64,000 nucleotides of DNA. It comes from Struthidea cinerea. Its lineage: Eukaryota > Chordata > Aves > Passeriformes > Corcoracidae. Every line of letters starts with the position of its first letter. The first letter of the stretch is position 1. The DNA is taken from contig VZTI01003892.1 in NCBI GenBank assembly GCA_013397865.1, positions 14,871 through 78,870 on the forward strand, read 5' to 3'. This document shows positions 1 through 9,893 of this stretch, one piece after another. The notes beneath the pieces are model-generated. The model did not search any database, was not told the DNA's origin, and saw nothing but the letters and a program-made list of their open reading frames with translations. The position numbers were made by a program, and so were the translations under genes.

Positions 1-1517
1 TGTATATATTTTACAGATATTAGACCCAGTGATATCTGTAGAATTGTAAAAACATATTTACAAATTACTTTTTTTTTACCATTACATATACATCAGCACC
101 ATAGTAAGAAAGAAAAAAAAAATCCAAACAACCCCAAATCTAGTAAAATCTTTTCTCTAGTACTTGATCCCAGTATGGAGTATTTGGAAGAAGCTTTACA
201 AAGACAACAGAGACTCGTCTTCACCACCATTTATCACCAAGGCCTGTATCTCCCTGATGCACACTGACTTGCATTGGCTGCTGTGTGGTGGATGTGTGTT
301 TCTAAGTCCCCCTTTCCCAGCTCCGTGTTGAGCGGTGAGCCCTGATTGCTCTCACCCGAGGCATGGGTGCTGTGCTGTCCCCAGTGCTGTCCTCTGCCTA
401 GCAGGGTGGCTGCCTCCTCACCCTGTCACAGCTCTGTCACACAGGTTTGTGCCCCATGCTCCCGCTGACACACACAGAGTCACAGCACCCTGGTCCCTTC
501 AGGGTGCTGCTTCTCCCAATGTTTGCCTATCCCTTCCATTCTGACCAAGAGATGCTGACCCACAGGATGAACCAAAAACTTTGGCTAGTGTTCCCTTTCA
601 CTGAATTAGGGCCCAACCTGGCTCCTGCTGAAGCAGCAGGCAGGCAAACCATGCTCATCCTCAGCAGAAGCTGGAATTGGCCCTTGTGCTGTATTTTAAA
701 AAGGGATCAGCTAAAAGAGATGTGATTAAAGCTATTTTTTAAAATGAAGTAGTCAGACCAGGCTGGATTGATGGCTCACCTTGAGCCCATTAAAAATGCA
801 GCTTGTCCTGCTGCATTGCAGCATTTAGATCAGGTAATTCCCCCCACTAGGCAAGCCCAGGAAGGAAAACTGCTCAAAAGGGAGTCTCAATGGGGCAGTG
901 AGATGGTTCCAGGCTCATTTGCTTCCTCTCTTTAATGTGATGCATGTCTGTGCTCCACAGGAAAAGGCAGGATGTGAAAGTGTCAAGTGCCAAGGCCCTC
1001 AGCCTCCACGGAGTACAGGGGCTCAGCGCTTGGCATAGCTGGGCCCAGGGAGAGAAGCGCAAAAGGTGATCAGGAGCTGGGGAATTGGGACTGGCACTTG
1101 TACACTTCTGCTGCAGAGCAAGACTCATGGCTCACAGAGGCCAGCACAAGGCCAGAGGGTGCTAAAGCTCTGGACTGTGGGTCATGTTAACATTTTTTAT
1201 GCTCAACTATGTAACCTGATAAGCAGCTCTCAGCTGAAAACACTGAAGAGGTGATAGGTTCCAGAAAACAGCCTCCAACTGCAGCTTGGGTACACACTCA
1301 GAATGGCTGGTGACTCAGTATTCTGTGAGACCTATCACAACTTCATCACAGGCCTGCTCAGCACTGGTCCAAACAGTGGAAATAGTGATACATCCCTGTT
1401 ACCTAAAACCTTTTTTGGGCAGACCCCATGTTTGTAATATCAATTATTTTCCCCACTCATGAATGTTCTTTACAGTAGTCCTTCACTGACTCCTGTTCTT
1501 CAAATATAGCAGTGAAT

Positions 1518-1523
1518 TTTATT
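1518..1523 (-). promoter_or_regulatory. MAML3: Candidate MAML3 polyadenylation signal (AATAAA)
   Basis: The plus-strand TTTATT is AATAAA on the gene strand, about 1.17 kb beyond the stop codon. It is the first canonical signal downstream. A hexamer like this also occurs by chance, so RNA 3'-end data are needed to choose between it, the ATTAAA at 936-931 and more distal sites. Confidence 0.35.
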
Positions 1524-2430
1524 CCAGCAAACCAGAGGGATTAGACCAAAACCATCTGTTTAAAACTGAACATATCACATCGAGAGCCCAGACACCCTGG
1601 GGTAATACTACCTGCCAAACCTGCACTTTTCAAGAGGGGAGGAGAAAGTCTTCCTGTCTGCCAAACCCTCACTGTATGTTTTCTTATGCCTATTTTCTCC
1701 TCCCCTGCCTGCCCCTTTGTGGCTTGCCTGAAAAAAAAGTGCAGCCAGCTCAGCTTGTTTTACACTGAAGGAACGGGAGGGGAAGGGAGTGAACTGAGAA
1801 CATCCTGGGGAGGAAGGAGAGGGAGGGACCCGCTGAGGACCTCTGCTAATGTCTCTTGGTACCTCTCAGCCCTTCAACACCCCAGGCAGCAGGGCCATGC
1901 CAGATGCGCTGACTTGGGAAGCACTATTGCAAGTCCCAAGGGGACTGAGCAGTTCATTAAGTTAACCCACCGCTAGGCTGTCTCCAGCAGCAGTCACATA
2001 ATCAATCTGCCCTCACAACACTGCCAAATTTATGTTCTCCTGCACTTGTAGTGAGGTTTATCACTCTGCAGTGAAAACGGTCACTTCCCTGTGGTTGTTT
2101 AGGTTTGTCATGTGACTGTTGCACGTTCCCTCAGGACAGCTCAAGAGCCAGCCCCATGGGCCTGACCATGGCTCTCCAAGACCTGCTTGCCCCCAAGGTT
2201 AAGCCCGTTTCTGATCAGGGCCTGTGCAATTGCCCCTGGATATCTCTAGGCTTTGCTCCCAGCTCTTCCATGTGCTTCCCTGGAAGCTGCAATGTGCACA
2301 GTCATATAAGGTGGGAGATACTGGGACCACCCCACACTACTGTGCAATGAAGCTTTGTTTTAAGTGGGGAGAGAACAAATTTTCCCAGCCAGAGGCATCA
2401 GCTGGCTTTTCCAGTTTCCCCATTCTGCCT

Positions 2431-2444
2431 CACACACACACACA
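2431..2444 (+). repeat. (CA)7 microsatellite
   Basis: This is a short uninterrupted dinucleotide run in the presumed MAML3 3' UTR, about 255 nt beyond the stop. Confidence 0.9.
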
Positions 2445-2697
2445 GAGTGGGCGCTACCACACAACAAAGATTGCTTGGTGGAAGTTTTGGATGCTGATGT
2501 TTTCATTGTCCCCTGAATCTTCCAAAGTTGGCTACAAGATCAGCTCAGTTTACATAATTAAAAACAAAAGAAAACAAAATAACCCCAAACCAAACCAATA
2601 CAAACAAAACCCAACAATCCAGGGATGGGAAGAACGTCTGACTCCCTCTTTGCTTGTTCACGTGTAACAACCAAAGCTCCAGACTATACAAGCCCAT

Positions 2698-3686
2698 TCA
2701 CTGGGGGTTTCCAAACAACTCATCAAGTTCTTGAATCCACTCATCCCCTGGTCCGCTCTTAATAATGGAGTCCACAAGGTCTGTGCCCTCTGCTAAACTG
2801 GAGAATGATGCCCCTGCTCCTTCGTTACTGTAGTTGTAAGATATGTCCTGAGTGGGATTCCTCTCATAGGCCTGGCCTTGGCTGCTCTGAGCAAAGGTAC
2901 TGCCTGGCATTTGCTGCGTTGGGGGCTGACTGAAGCCTGACATGGCAGGGACCCCTTGGGTTATTGCTGGCATCACCATCACCCTGGCCTGGCTGGCTGC
3001 CTGTTGCCCAGGTAGTGGCTGTAGCAACTGTCTCCCCAGCGCTGGGTTCAGGGCTCTCACTGTCCCACTTGTGTCCACAACTGTCTGATTGAGCCCCTGT
3101 GGGAAATGCTGCTTGGATATCCGTGGCTGCCCAGATGGCATCGCATATGTGGTGGTGCCATTGTTGAAGGGCCCCATTTCACCACTAGTCCTTCCAGGTA
3201 TGCCTTGCAAACCTCGCTGCTGCCAGTTTTGTGTTCCTTGAGGGACAGTCCCCATCAGGTTTTGAAGTCGTGGTGCTTGTGGCCTTGGCAAGACCTGGCT
3301 CACAGGTCCTTTCATCTGCTGCTGATGCTGGGGAAGAGCAGAGTTTACCAGCATGGTCTGACCAAAACTGCCAACCATTCCCACCGCTTGTCCAGAGGCA
3401 GGCTGTCTTGTTCCCTGGCCTGCGCTGTGTGCCATGTTCATGCCACTTTGGTTTGGGTGCTGCAACATTTGGCTCATCCCTGTGCTCATACTGTACATTC
3501 CTGGCTGGCTGGAAGAGCTGTAAGGAGCCATGCCCATATCCGACTGGCCCGCAGTGGTGGGCAGTGTGCTCGGGGTCTGGGAGGGACCCATGGCCACCAT
3601 GCTCGTGTTCTGGGCCATCATTCGGGATGTTCTCATGCTCTGGAGCGCTACTTGGTTTCTCACAGCCACTATATCCTGGGGTGAAC
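2698..3686 (-). CDS. MAML3: MAML3 terminal coding exon (C-terminal ~328 residues)
   Basis: This exon encodes the C-terminal third of mastermind-like 3, a nuclear co-activator that joins the Notch intracellular domain/CSL (RBPJ) complex and recruits acetyltransferases. The acceptor is clear: a pyrimidine stretch ending TTTTTGGTGCAG at 3687. The first two bases complete a glycine codon begun in the preceding exon, giving GSPQDIVAVRNQ. The protein is rich in Q, S, G, M and P with no folded domain, as expected for this family. It ends in an acidic/hydrophobic motif, DLVDSIIKSGPGDEWIQELD followed by ELFGNPQ, which I recognise as MAML3 type; the MAML1 and MAML2 tails differ. The stop TGA is at 2700-2698. 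From memory, mammalian MAML3 ends at GNP, so the last Q may be a lineage-specific extension. The open frame continues upstream past 3686, but that part is intron. Gene identity is sure; the paralogue assignment rests on recalled motifs. Confidence 0.95.
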
Positions 3687-4330
3687 CTGCACCAAAAAGG
3701 GAGGAAGGTAAGAAAGAGCCCACAACCCTGTAAATCTTAATTAACACATCTTTGCATAAGAGAGAATCTGTAGGAGACTCCTCAGCAGCACTTATCTATT
3801 TCAGCTACACCTAATTCAGCTTCTAGCAAGCAAATGGGAAAACTTCCACCGGTCTTCTTCATTGGCTACAAAGCAGCTGAACTTCAGTTTACCATTTGAA
3901 GTTCTCTTTTAAATACCTTCATTGTCTTTGGAAAGTAAGCCTTTAAAATGGAAATGTCAGGCCCAGAAGGCCAATCAATTTTTTTAATAGCTCAGGAGGC
4001 ATAAATGAATGGATTTGCTATAGAATTGCTACTGATTAATTCTAGGAAAGAAGAAAAATTGGATTTTTGTGGACATTTAAAGCAGGGAGAGTGTATTAGT
4101 GAATCAATACTATAAGCACATTTTACTTCACCTTAGGCCAGTGATGAGAAACCAGAAAATCCTAGCCTTGTTGAATTCCACACTGTAGCAGATAACTTCA
4201 CCATGCTTGTGTCTTACTTTTAGGGGTAGGGGGGAGCTATTGATTTCTGGGAAGCCAATATGCTTCTGTATTTACTATCTTCATTTAAAGACAATTATCT
4301 GGAGCTCAGATTATGCCATAGGTTCATTGT

Positions 4331-4410
4331 GGATTTGAGTCACTACCAAATACAATAGTCAGATTTGAGTCACTAACTAAATAGTCAAATTCTTCAGATT
4401 TGAGTGACTA
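4331..4410 (+). repeat. Three-unit imperfect tandem repeat carrying AP-1 (TRE) motifs
   Basis: The unit (A/G)GATTTGAGT(C/G)ACTA starts at 4331, 4361 and 4396, at spacings of 30 and 35 bp. Units one and two contain a perfect TGAGTCA (4336-4342 and 4366-4372), the consensus for Jun/Fos dimers. Unit three has the one-base variant TGAGTGA at 4401-4407. The linkers also match partly (CTAAATA, CTAAACA). Enhancer function is inference only. Confidence 0.7.
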
Positions 4411-6094
4411 GCTAAACACAACACTTGGCAGGTGAAGCTCAGAGTATATGAGGTGCACAATTGCTCCAGGCTCAAATGTTATTAAATGCCAGGTGTAAAT
4501 ATAAAATCATTGCTTAAGAGTTAAGAACTGTACAACAGAATCTGAATGTTTTTAAATCAGCCCCTATTTGTTGTCCCTCAGTGGCAGACAACATCCCTGA
4601 ACATCTGTGGGGAGTGGAGAACACTGGTCCCTGTTATTGACGTTGGCTTGGTTTCCATGAGAAAAGGGTCTGGATAAAGGAAGCATCATTTCTATACATG
4701 TCATTCTATTACATAATGCATAGGATGGCTACAACTCCATTTTCTGCAGCACCACAAGCTTCTGGTGGGTGCTTTTAGCTCCAGCACACAGCTAAATGAA
4801 ACATTTTGTAGCGTGAAGAGAGACCATCTGGATCTCACTGGAACAGGTCACATGTAGTGGCAGCTTTTATTTTATTCATGCTATCAAACTGCTTTCTTAA
4901 TGACTGGCACTGGGGTTCCCTTGATTTCTCTTAATTTAGATCAGCTCCTTCCATGATTAGAAACAGTCTTTTTACGATGACTCCAGCAAGTGCTTAAGAT
5001 ACAGAGAATGTAAAATCTTAATGCCTCTTCAGCTATTTTTTAATTGAAAATGGCAGCTGAAAAGCTCCAAAGGAGTCAATAACAGCAAGTGGTTCACATA
5101 CTACTTTTGTTAACTACTGTGCTTGGCATAAGCGACAGGAGATCAGACAAGGAGTAGTTAAATGAGAGATGCAACAGATTTTAAGATTTTAGGCCACCTT
5201 CTGGTCTCATTTACACATAACCTACTGCACTGGATTACATTCATGTGACTAAAAAGGAAAAAATGGTGAACTATTTAAATTAGTTCGTTTATGAAAATTA
5301 ATTCCTTGCTCTGTCAGATTAGCCTGAACTCTCTTCTCTGTTTCTTTTAAATAACACATACAAAGGCAACGTTTCAAAGAAGCATGAATGCAGAGAGATT
5401 GTATGTGTGCATCTCAGTGGATGGCCGTGCACACACTTCTTGATTTTGGAAATGAATTACTGGGGGGAAAAAAGTAATTTCATACAGAACTTATGGTGCC
5501 AAAAATAAAAATGAGGAGGTGATTAGAAGAAGCCACCCTGATACATGCCCGTACCTGGGAACCCGAATGGCAGTGTGAACTGTCCAGAATTGCCCCCCTT
5601 ATTTTCTGTTGCAGCTACATGACATTATCATCAATATATGGCACAAGTGTGTGTTCATTTCATGTCTATACAGAAATCATGGTTAGTGAAGACATTCAGC
5701 TGATGCTTTACACCTAAAAGCTCAGAATTAACTTCTTTTCCTAAGTCAAAATGAGTACACTTACATTCTTCAGTTACCTGGGAGCACATCAAAATAATAC
5801 TTGTGCTTTTTTTGAGATAATTAAAAAATCTCTATTGACATCTCAGATATTTCACTGTGTTTCCCACACCTGACATTTATCAGTCCCTTCTCCAGGTAAG
5901 CATGACCTCTCTGAAATTCTCTGCTCATCAAATTAGATAGAGTGGGGAATGAAGGAGGGGAAAAACCAAGATACAGTCAGAAATGCTATCAGGAAAAAAA
6001 ACTCATAAGAATAGAGGCAAACAAGATAAAACCATGAATGAATCCATTCATGAATCATGGGATGTCTGGATGTCAAAAAGGCAAAACAAATGTC

Positions 6095-6122
6095 AAAAAA
6101 AAAAAAAANAAAAAAAAAAAAA
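6095..6122 (+). repeat. Poly-A run with one ambiguous base (N at 6109)
   Basis: This is a 28-base adenine run interrupted by a single N at 6109. It shows that the assembly contains an uncertain base call in a homopolymer. It could be the tail of an old retroposed fragment, but no recognisable retrosequence adjoins it. Confidence 0.9.
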
Positions 6123-6346
6123 GCAGCTTAGCAGCTTTCACTGAAGGGAGCAGAAAGTAAAATACAAACTTAACCGAATATGCAAACTTGGGCATTCCCC
6201 TTTGGTAAAATAGGTGGTGTGTGCAACAGCCTGTGTTCCTCTTCTGGCACACTGATTAAACCCCAATATTCACAAACTGCACAAGCTTTCACTTGCTGCC
6301 TTGAGGGGCATTGACTCCAAAACAGGAAAAATAATTTGACTTTTAC

Positions 6347-6434
6347 CTTGGAATTGATTGATCTGTTGCACTGGATATGGGCTTCGCTGTTGATGCAGAT
6401 GCTGCCGAGGCAAATGTGACTGCTGCTGCAACTG
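6347..6434 (-). CDS. MAML3: MAML3 penultimate coding exon (88 nt)
   Basis: This small exon is too short to stand out as an open frame. It is bounded by a strong acceptor (CCCCTCCTTCATTTGCAG, just above 6434) and a donor G|GTAAAA at 6347/6346. It encodes QLQQQSHLPRQHLHQQRSPY followed by PVQQINQFQ, plus the first base of a glycine codon. It therefore enters in phase 0 and leaves in phase 1, and joins exactly to the terminal exon to give NQFQGSPQD. The Q/H-rich sequence matches what I recall of the MAML3 segment following the poly-Q run. The acceptor is a NAGNAG tandem (CAGCAG), so an 85-nt form lacking one Q is possible. The neighbouring exons are 2.2 kb upstream and 2.7 kb downstream in the transcript. 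Confidence 0.93.
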
Positions 6435-8664
6435 CTGCAAATGAAGGAGGGGAAAAAAAAGCAGAAGAGACAGAAGACAGAGGTAATTAATTAATTAATG
6501 GGCTGGTGGCAAAAGTGCAGAACTGCAGTGGTTCTTATCTGGTGAGATGTTCTGGAGAGACAGGCAGAGTCATCTGGAGAGTCCTCCTCAGAGCACTTGG
6601 GCTACTCAGCACTCAGACTCTTTTTGGCTCAAAAAGGAATAAGCACTGAGGCCAACATCATCGCTCCTTACCTACAGCCATTTCATCATGAACTCTACAG
6701 CATGAGCTTAACTGTCTTCAGGCAGAAAGGAGAAGGAGGGATGTGAACTGACTTTGCTCACCTAGATCTAAGGGCAATTGTATCCACACACACACTTTCC
6801 TTCCGTTAGTCCCACCAAGGTCCAGAGGTTTGTGTTCCTGGTGCAAGACTTTGCTCCATGTCTGCACTATAACACTCAGCTGCAAGGATTACTGCATCCT
6901 GACCCAAGCACTGGAGCCTAGGAACATTCCTGAGCCAAAACAGAAATGGATACTAAGGCACATTTCCTCTTGTGCTTCAGTGAATGATATTTGGGGGAGT
7001 GGTGACTGCAAAATGCTTTGCTCCCTTGATCCAGACCACATTGCTCCTCTGTGGCTGTTTTCTGCGAATACTTGGGAATATTTTAAAACAGAATCAAGGG
7101 CTGATTATAAAAACAGAGCTTTCAGATGCTAAGGTGTACTCAAATAAGCACTTACTGAAAGGACATGTCTTGTAGCATCATCTGCAGCCGTACAAATACT
7201 GTGTCCAAAACCAAGATGTGTAACAAAAGTATGAGAATGGCAGAGATGGGAAAGAAGGAAGTACTGATCCCTGCATTCATAAGTAAGTGTTACAAATTAT
7301 CAAAAAGAAAGAGGGACTCTTGTTAGGCACAAACTACCCCAAAGCTAGGAGCCTGAGGACTGTGACTTTGCCACTTTTCATCCCTGCCAGCACAACTGAC
7401 AGCCTCAGCTTGGTGGCTTTTTAACACTTCTAGGCTTGCCCTCAGCAGCCAAGTCACTGACTGGCTCTTGGCTTTATGCATGTGAATTGGCCCAATCCAT
7501 GGGATGCATTAATGTGCCCTCACTCTTGTGCACTTGTTCACACTTGAACCAGTTCGGGCATCTTTATCCAAAATATTTCTAGGAGCATCCTTCCTGTTCA
7601 CTGAGAGTAAATTTTTCTGTTTCTCAGAAGCAACAAGAGAAAGGGGGGGAGGCAATCTGTATTTCTGTGGTTACACAGCATGCATGTGTTCTAACACAAA
7701 TTTAAGCAGATGGTCTTAAGCTGTTTTTCCCTAGCAAGAGAGGAGAAGCCAAGCTTAAAGCAACTGCTGACCTACCAGAGTATTATCTAAGTAACATTAG
7801 GGGGCTGCAACTTTAAACTTGGGTATGATCTTGTAGGAACTCAACAGTGTGACTTTCCACTGGCTTTCTCTTGGGCTGCTTTAAAACTACAGCTGAATTA
7901 AGCACACACCACCATTCAGACTGGGTAGTTTACCATCCATATTGCAAAGCCTGGGCTGCCTTAAAAGTGGGCAGCTGAGGCTGCAGGGGCAGGAGGGCCC
8001 CCAGGAGGCTGAGCCAGGGCCAGCCTGTGTTTGAACTCACTCTGTGGCACAGCTTAGGAAGCCAAGTGATCACTCCAACGCAGCTCTTCCACACTGCCAC
8101 TGCCAGAGGTGGTTTTACTGTTGTCCCACTTCAGTTTCTGGTTCTCCCCTTGCTGCTGTCCTTCTCTTGTATGACCTAATTGCTCCTACTGGCACCCAAT
8201 AAACCAGATTAAGGAATTGGTCGGGGTAAATAGTAACATTTTTCTTTGCTAAGGCTTCTTTTTACTCACATCCATTCTTTGTCCCAGATTCCTGTGCAGC
8301 TGTGCACAGATTTTGCCAGTGCAAGACCATAATCAGAGCTAGGTGAGAGGACCTGTGACTGTGACTGCAGCTGAGTTTGCTTCTGCTGGAGTAAATGCAC
8401 CATTAGATGCCAGGTAAAGAGCTAACTTTTCCAGTGCCTAAAATCCAACGTGACTGTCAAGCCCACTACTGGAAACATGGGTAATATTTGCCAAGATAAC
8501 GGTAGGACTGATACAGTTGCCTCTTCTTTGACAACCATTGCTGAAATACCCAGACAGGAGCCACAGAGAGAGAATTCCCAAATCTAGGAGGAAGAGCTGG
8601 TGCTGCACTGTCTGTAGTGCTCATGCTCATCCCAGCATGCGTTGGAGACAGACGAATACTGTAC
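6435..8664 (-). other. MAML3: MAML3 intron between the poly-Q exon and the 88-nt exon
   Basis: This 2.23-kb intron runs from GTACAG at 8664 to TTTGCAG at 6435. A (TAAT)4 run lies at 6484-6499, about 50 nt upstream of the acceptor on the transcript. One arm of a 101-nt inverted repeat lies at 7954-8054, 0.6 kb downstream of the poly-Q exon. No coding sequence is supported; the two overlapping frames at 6830-7175 have no recognisable content. Confidence 0.88.
7954..8054 (+). repeat. Inverted repeat arm A (101 nt), partner at 12418-12518
   Basis: The reverse complement of this segment matches 12418-12518 over 101 positions with three mismatches and no gaps. Similarity drops at the GGCAGCC end and fades, with an indel, beyond the AGCTGTGCC end. 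The arm lies in the intron downstream of the poly-Q exon. It is G+C-rich and matches no CR1, LTR or other repeat that I recognise. Confidence 0.95.
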
Positions 8665-8914
8665 CTGCTCCACTAAGATCTGCTGCTGTTGCTGCTGCTG
8701 CTGCTCTCTGCTCTCGGAGAAACTGCTGTTTCTGCTGCTCCATCACATGGAGCTGCGCTCTCTGCTCGATCAGCATCTGCTTCATGATGGCCACCTGGGG
8801 CTGGGTCCCAAGGAAGGGCCCCCCGGAGCTGGTGCCTGTGACTACACTGCTGGAGCCCACCGGGACAGAAGGCTGCATGGGCCCTGTGGGTCGCGACAAT
8901 CCCACCTGGTGCTC
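8665..8914 (-). CDS. MAML3: MAML3 coding exon with poly-Q run; reading frame broken by one surplus base
   Basis: The acceptor is CCCTCTCTCTTTGCACAG, ending at 8915, and the donor is CAG|GTACAG at 8665/8664. The first 70 codons (8914-8705) read EHQVGLSRPTGPMQPSVPVG and continue through GGPFLGTQPQVAIMKQML and EQQKQQFLREQR, a recognisable MAML3 segment. The last 39 nt read QQQQQQQQILVEQ, which joins in phase with the next exon (QLQQQSHLP). These two parts are in different frames. The exon is 250 nt, one more than a multiple of three, and the extra base lies at about 8704-8708 (CAG AGA G CAG, where CAG AGG CAG would be in frame). Read literally, the tail becomes alanine-rich, runs 209 codons out of frame through the next two exons and stops at TAG 3187-3185, losing the activation tail. 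An assembly or consensus error at the CAG run, or a rare allele, is likelier than a dead gene because both flanks are well preserved. Confidence 0.9.
8680..8703 (-). repeat. MAML3: CAG/CAA run encoding eight glutamines in MAML3
   Basis: Read on the minus strand this is four CAG codons, one CAA, then three CAG codons. MAML proteins characteristically carry poly-Q runs of variable length. This one is short and interrupted, so it should be fairly stable. The surplus base that shifts the frame lies directly before its first CAG. Confidence 0.9.
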
Positions 8915-9543
8915 CTGTGCAAAGAGAGAGGGAAGGCCTTGTTACCGGGGCACTCCACAGGCAAGGGAAATCACAGCTCACCAAGCTGAGGAGGCATAGA
9001 GTCTGTGGGTGAAGCCTAGAGCTTGGAGAAAGTGAGTCCTTGGAAAGATGCTCACGGCTTGTGACTGAGCCATGGACTGCTCCCCACAGGGAATAGGTTC
9101 CTCTTTTCTCCTGGAATTCAAAGCCCCTCAGGTAAAGCAGGAGCACTTTATAATTAATAAATAATGAAACAATGAAGTTGTGTGCTAAGTTTTATTCATG
9201 CTTCAGAGTCATGTTTTTCTAAACTTTTTCTCCCTTCTCAAGGAGACAAGTACATTTTCTCTTCCTTTCTATTTCCCTCTCTTCATAAAAGCAATTTAAC
9301 AAAGCCCCCTGGATTGAGAAGCCAAGGTGTTAGGTGCACACAACGAATAGTGGGAACTGGCAGCACTAATTCTCCAGATCCTCAGGATTTAACTCCATTA
9401 AGTGTTTATTCAACATTTCCATCCTGCAGCACTGGACCAGTGTGTGTGGCTGGAAGGACTCAGGGCAAGTGCCTTCCCTGCACACACCGCACTCTCTCTT
9501 CATGTTTTAAATCCAATTTGTTGTCTTTTAGTGCTAGGAAAAG

Positions 9544-9893
9544 CACCGACGAAAGGCCGGCGTAAATCCCAACCCGCGTCCCGGCGGAGGGTCGGGATCA
9601 GGGTCGGGATCAGCGGAGCTCTCCCGGCGCTGCCACCGCCGGCAGGTGGCGCTGCCCGCCCGCGGCCCTGCCCAAGCGGGACCGGCGCCTCCAGGGAGCG
9701 TTCCCGGGAGTCGGCGGCGGTCTCCCAAGCCGCCCCCGCCCAGCCCGAGGCTGTCCCGCGGCCACGGCAAACGGGGCTCACGACACTTCCAGAGCTCCCG
9801 AGGGGCCCGGCCCGGCACCACGCCGCCCCTGGTGCCGTATTTGAAAACCAGCGACTGCGTGCCCGGTCCCTGTCTCGGGTGTAAAGAGCCCGT
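9544..9893. promoter_or_regulatory. Intragenic CpG island 0.6 kb upstream of the MAML3 poly-Q exon
   Basis: I count about 46 CpG dinucleotides in this 350-bp block, which is strongly G+C-rich, while the flanks have almost none. It contains GC boxes (CCGCCC, CCCGCCC), a perfect 12-bp tandem duplication GGGTCGGGATCA at 9589-9612, and a CTCF-like site. There is no TATA box near either edge. Unmethylated islands normally mark promoters. This one lies in the sense-upstream position of the poly-Q exon, so an internal MAML3 promoter or a divergent non-coding RNA is plausible. It could also be an orphan island or an unusual GC-rich insertion. The several open frames through it reflect GC richness and look spurious. 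Confidence 0.85.
9639..9653 (+). promoter_or_regulatory. Candidate CTCF binding site
   Basis: CCGGCAGGTGGCGCT matches the vertebrate CTCF core CCASYAGRKGGCRS at all positions except the third (G for A). It sits in the middle of the CpG island. Occupancy is not shown by sequence alone. Confidence 0.5.

Larger units (their letters stand above)
1..2697 (-). other. MAML3: MAML3 3' UTR and downstream flank
   Basis: No credible coding frame lies below the MAML3 stop codon. The part adjoining the stop should be 3' UTR. The first canonical minus-strand AATAAA is at 1523-1518, which would give a UTR of about 1.2 kb, and a weaker ATTAAA is at 936-931. Nothing in the sequence proves where the transcript ends, and it could run past the window edge. 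The stretch contains a (CA)7 run at 2431-2444 and an A-rich segment at 2560-2610 but no recognised mobile element. Confidence 0.6.
3687..6346 (-). other. MAML3: Last intron of MAML3
   Basis: This 2.66-kb intron runs from GTAAAA at 6346 to GGTGCAG at 3687. It has no coding potential. Visible contents are a three-unit AP-1-like tandem repeat at 4331-4410 and a poly-A run with an ambiguous base at 6095-6122. The 4600-5400 part is AT-rich unique sequence with no recognisable repeat. Confidence 0.88.

Noticed and set aside
3106..3684. 192-codon plus-strand open frame opposite the MAML3 terminal exon
   Set aside because: It is the antisense shadow of the terminal coding exon and has no family resemblance or gene signals of its own.
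8704..8704. Programmed ribosomal frameshift to explain the extra base in the poly-Q exon
   Set aside because: No slippery heptamer or stimulatory structure is evident, and vertebrate MAML genes are not known to use it. An indel or assembly error is simpler.
2698..8914. Assignment to MAML1 or MAML2 instead of MAML3
   Set aside because: The DSIIKSGPGDEW...ELDELFGNP tail and the QLQQQSHLPRQHL segment fit MAML3. As I recall them, the MAML1 and MAML2 tails differ.
8673..9146. 157-codon minus-strand frame across the poly-Q exon acceptor
   Set aside because: It reads the exon in the wrong frame and runs through the splice acceptor into intron.
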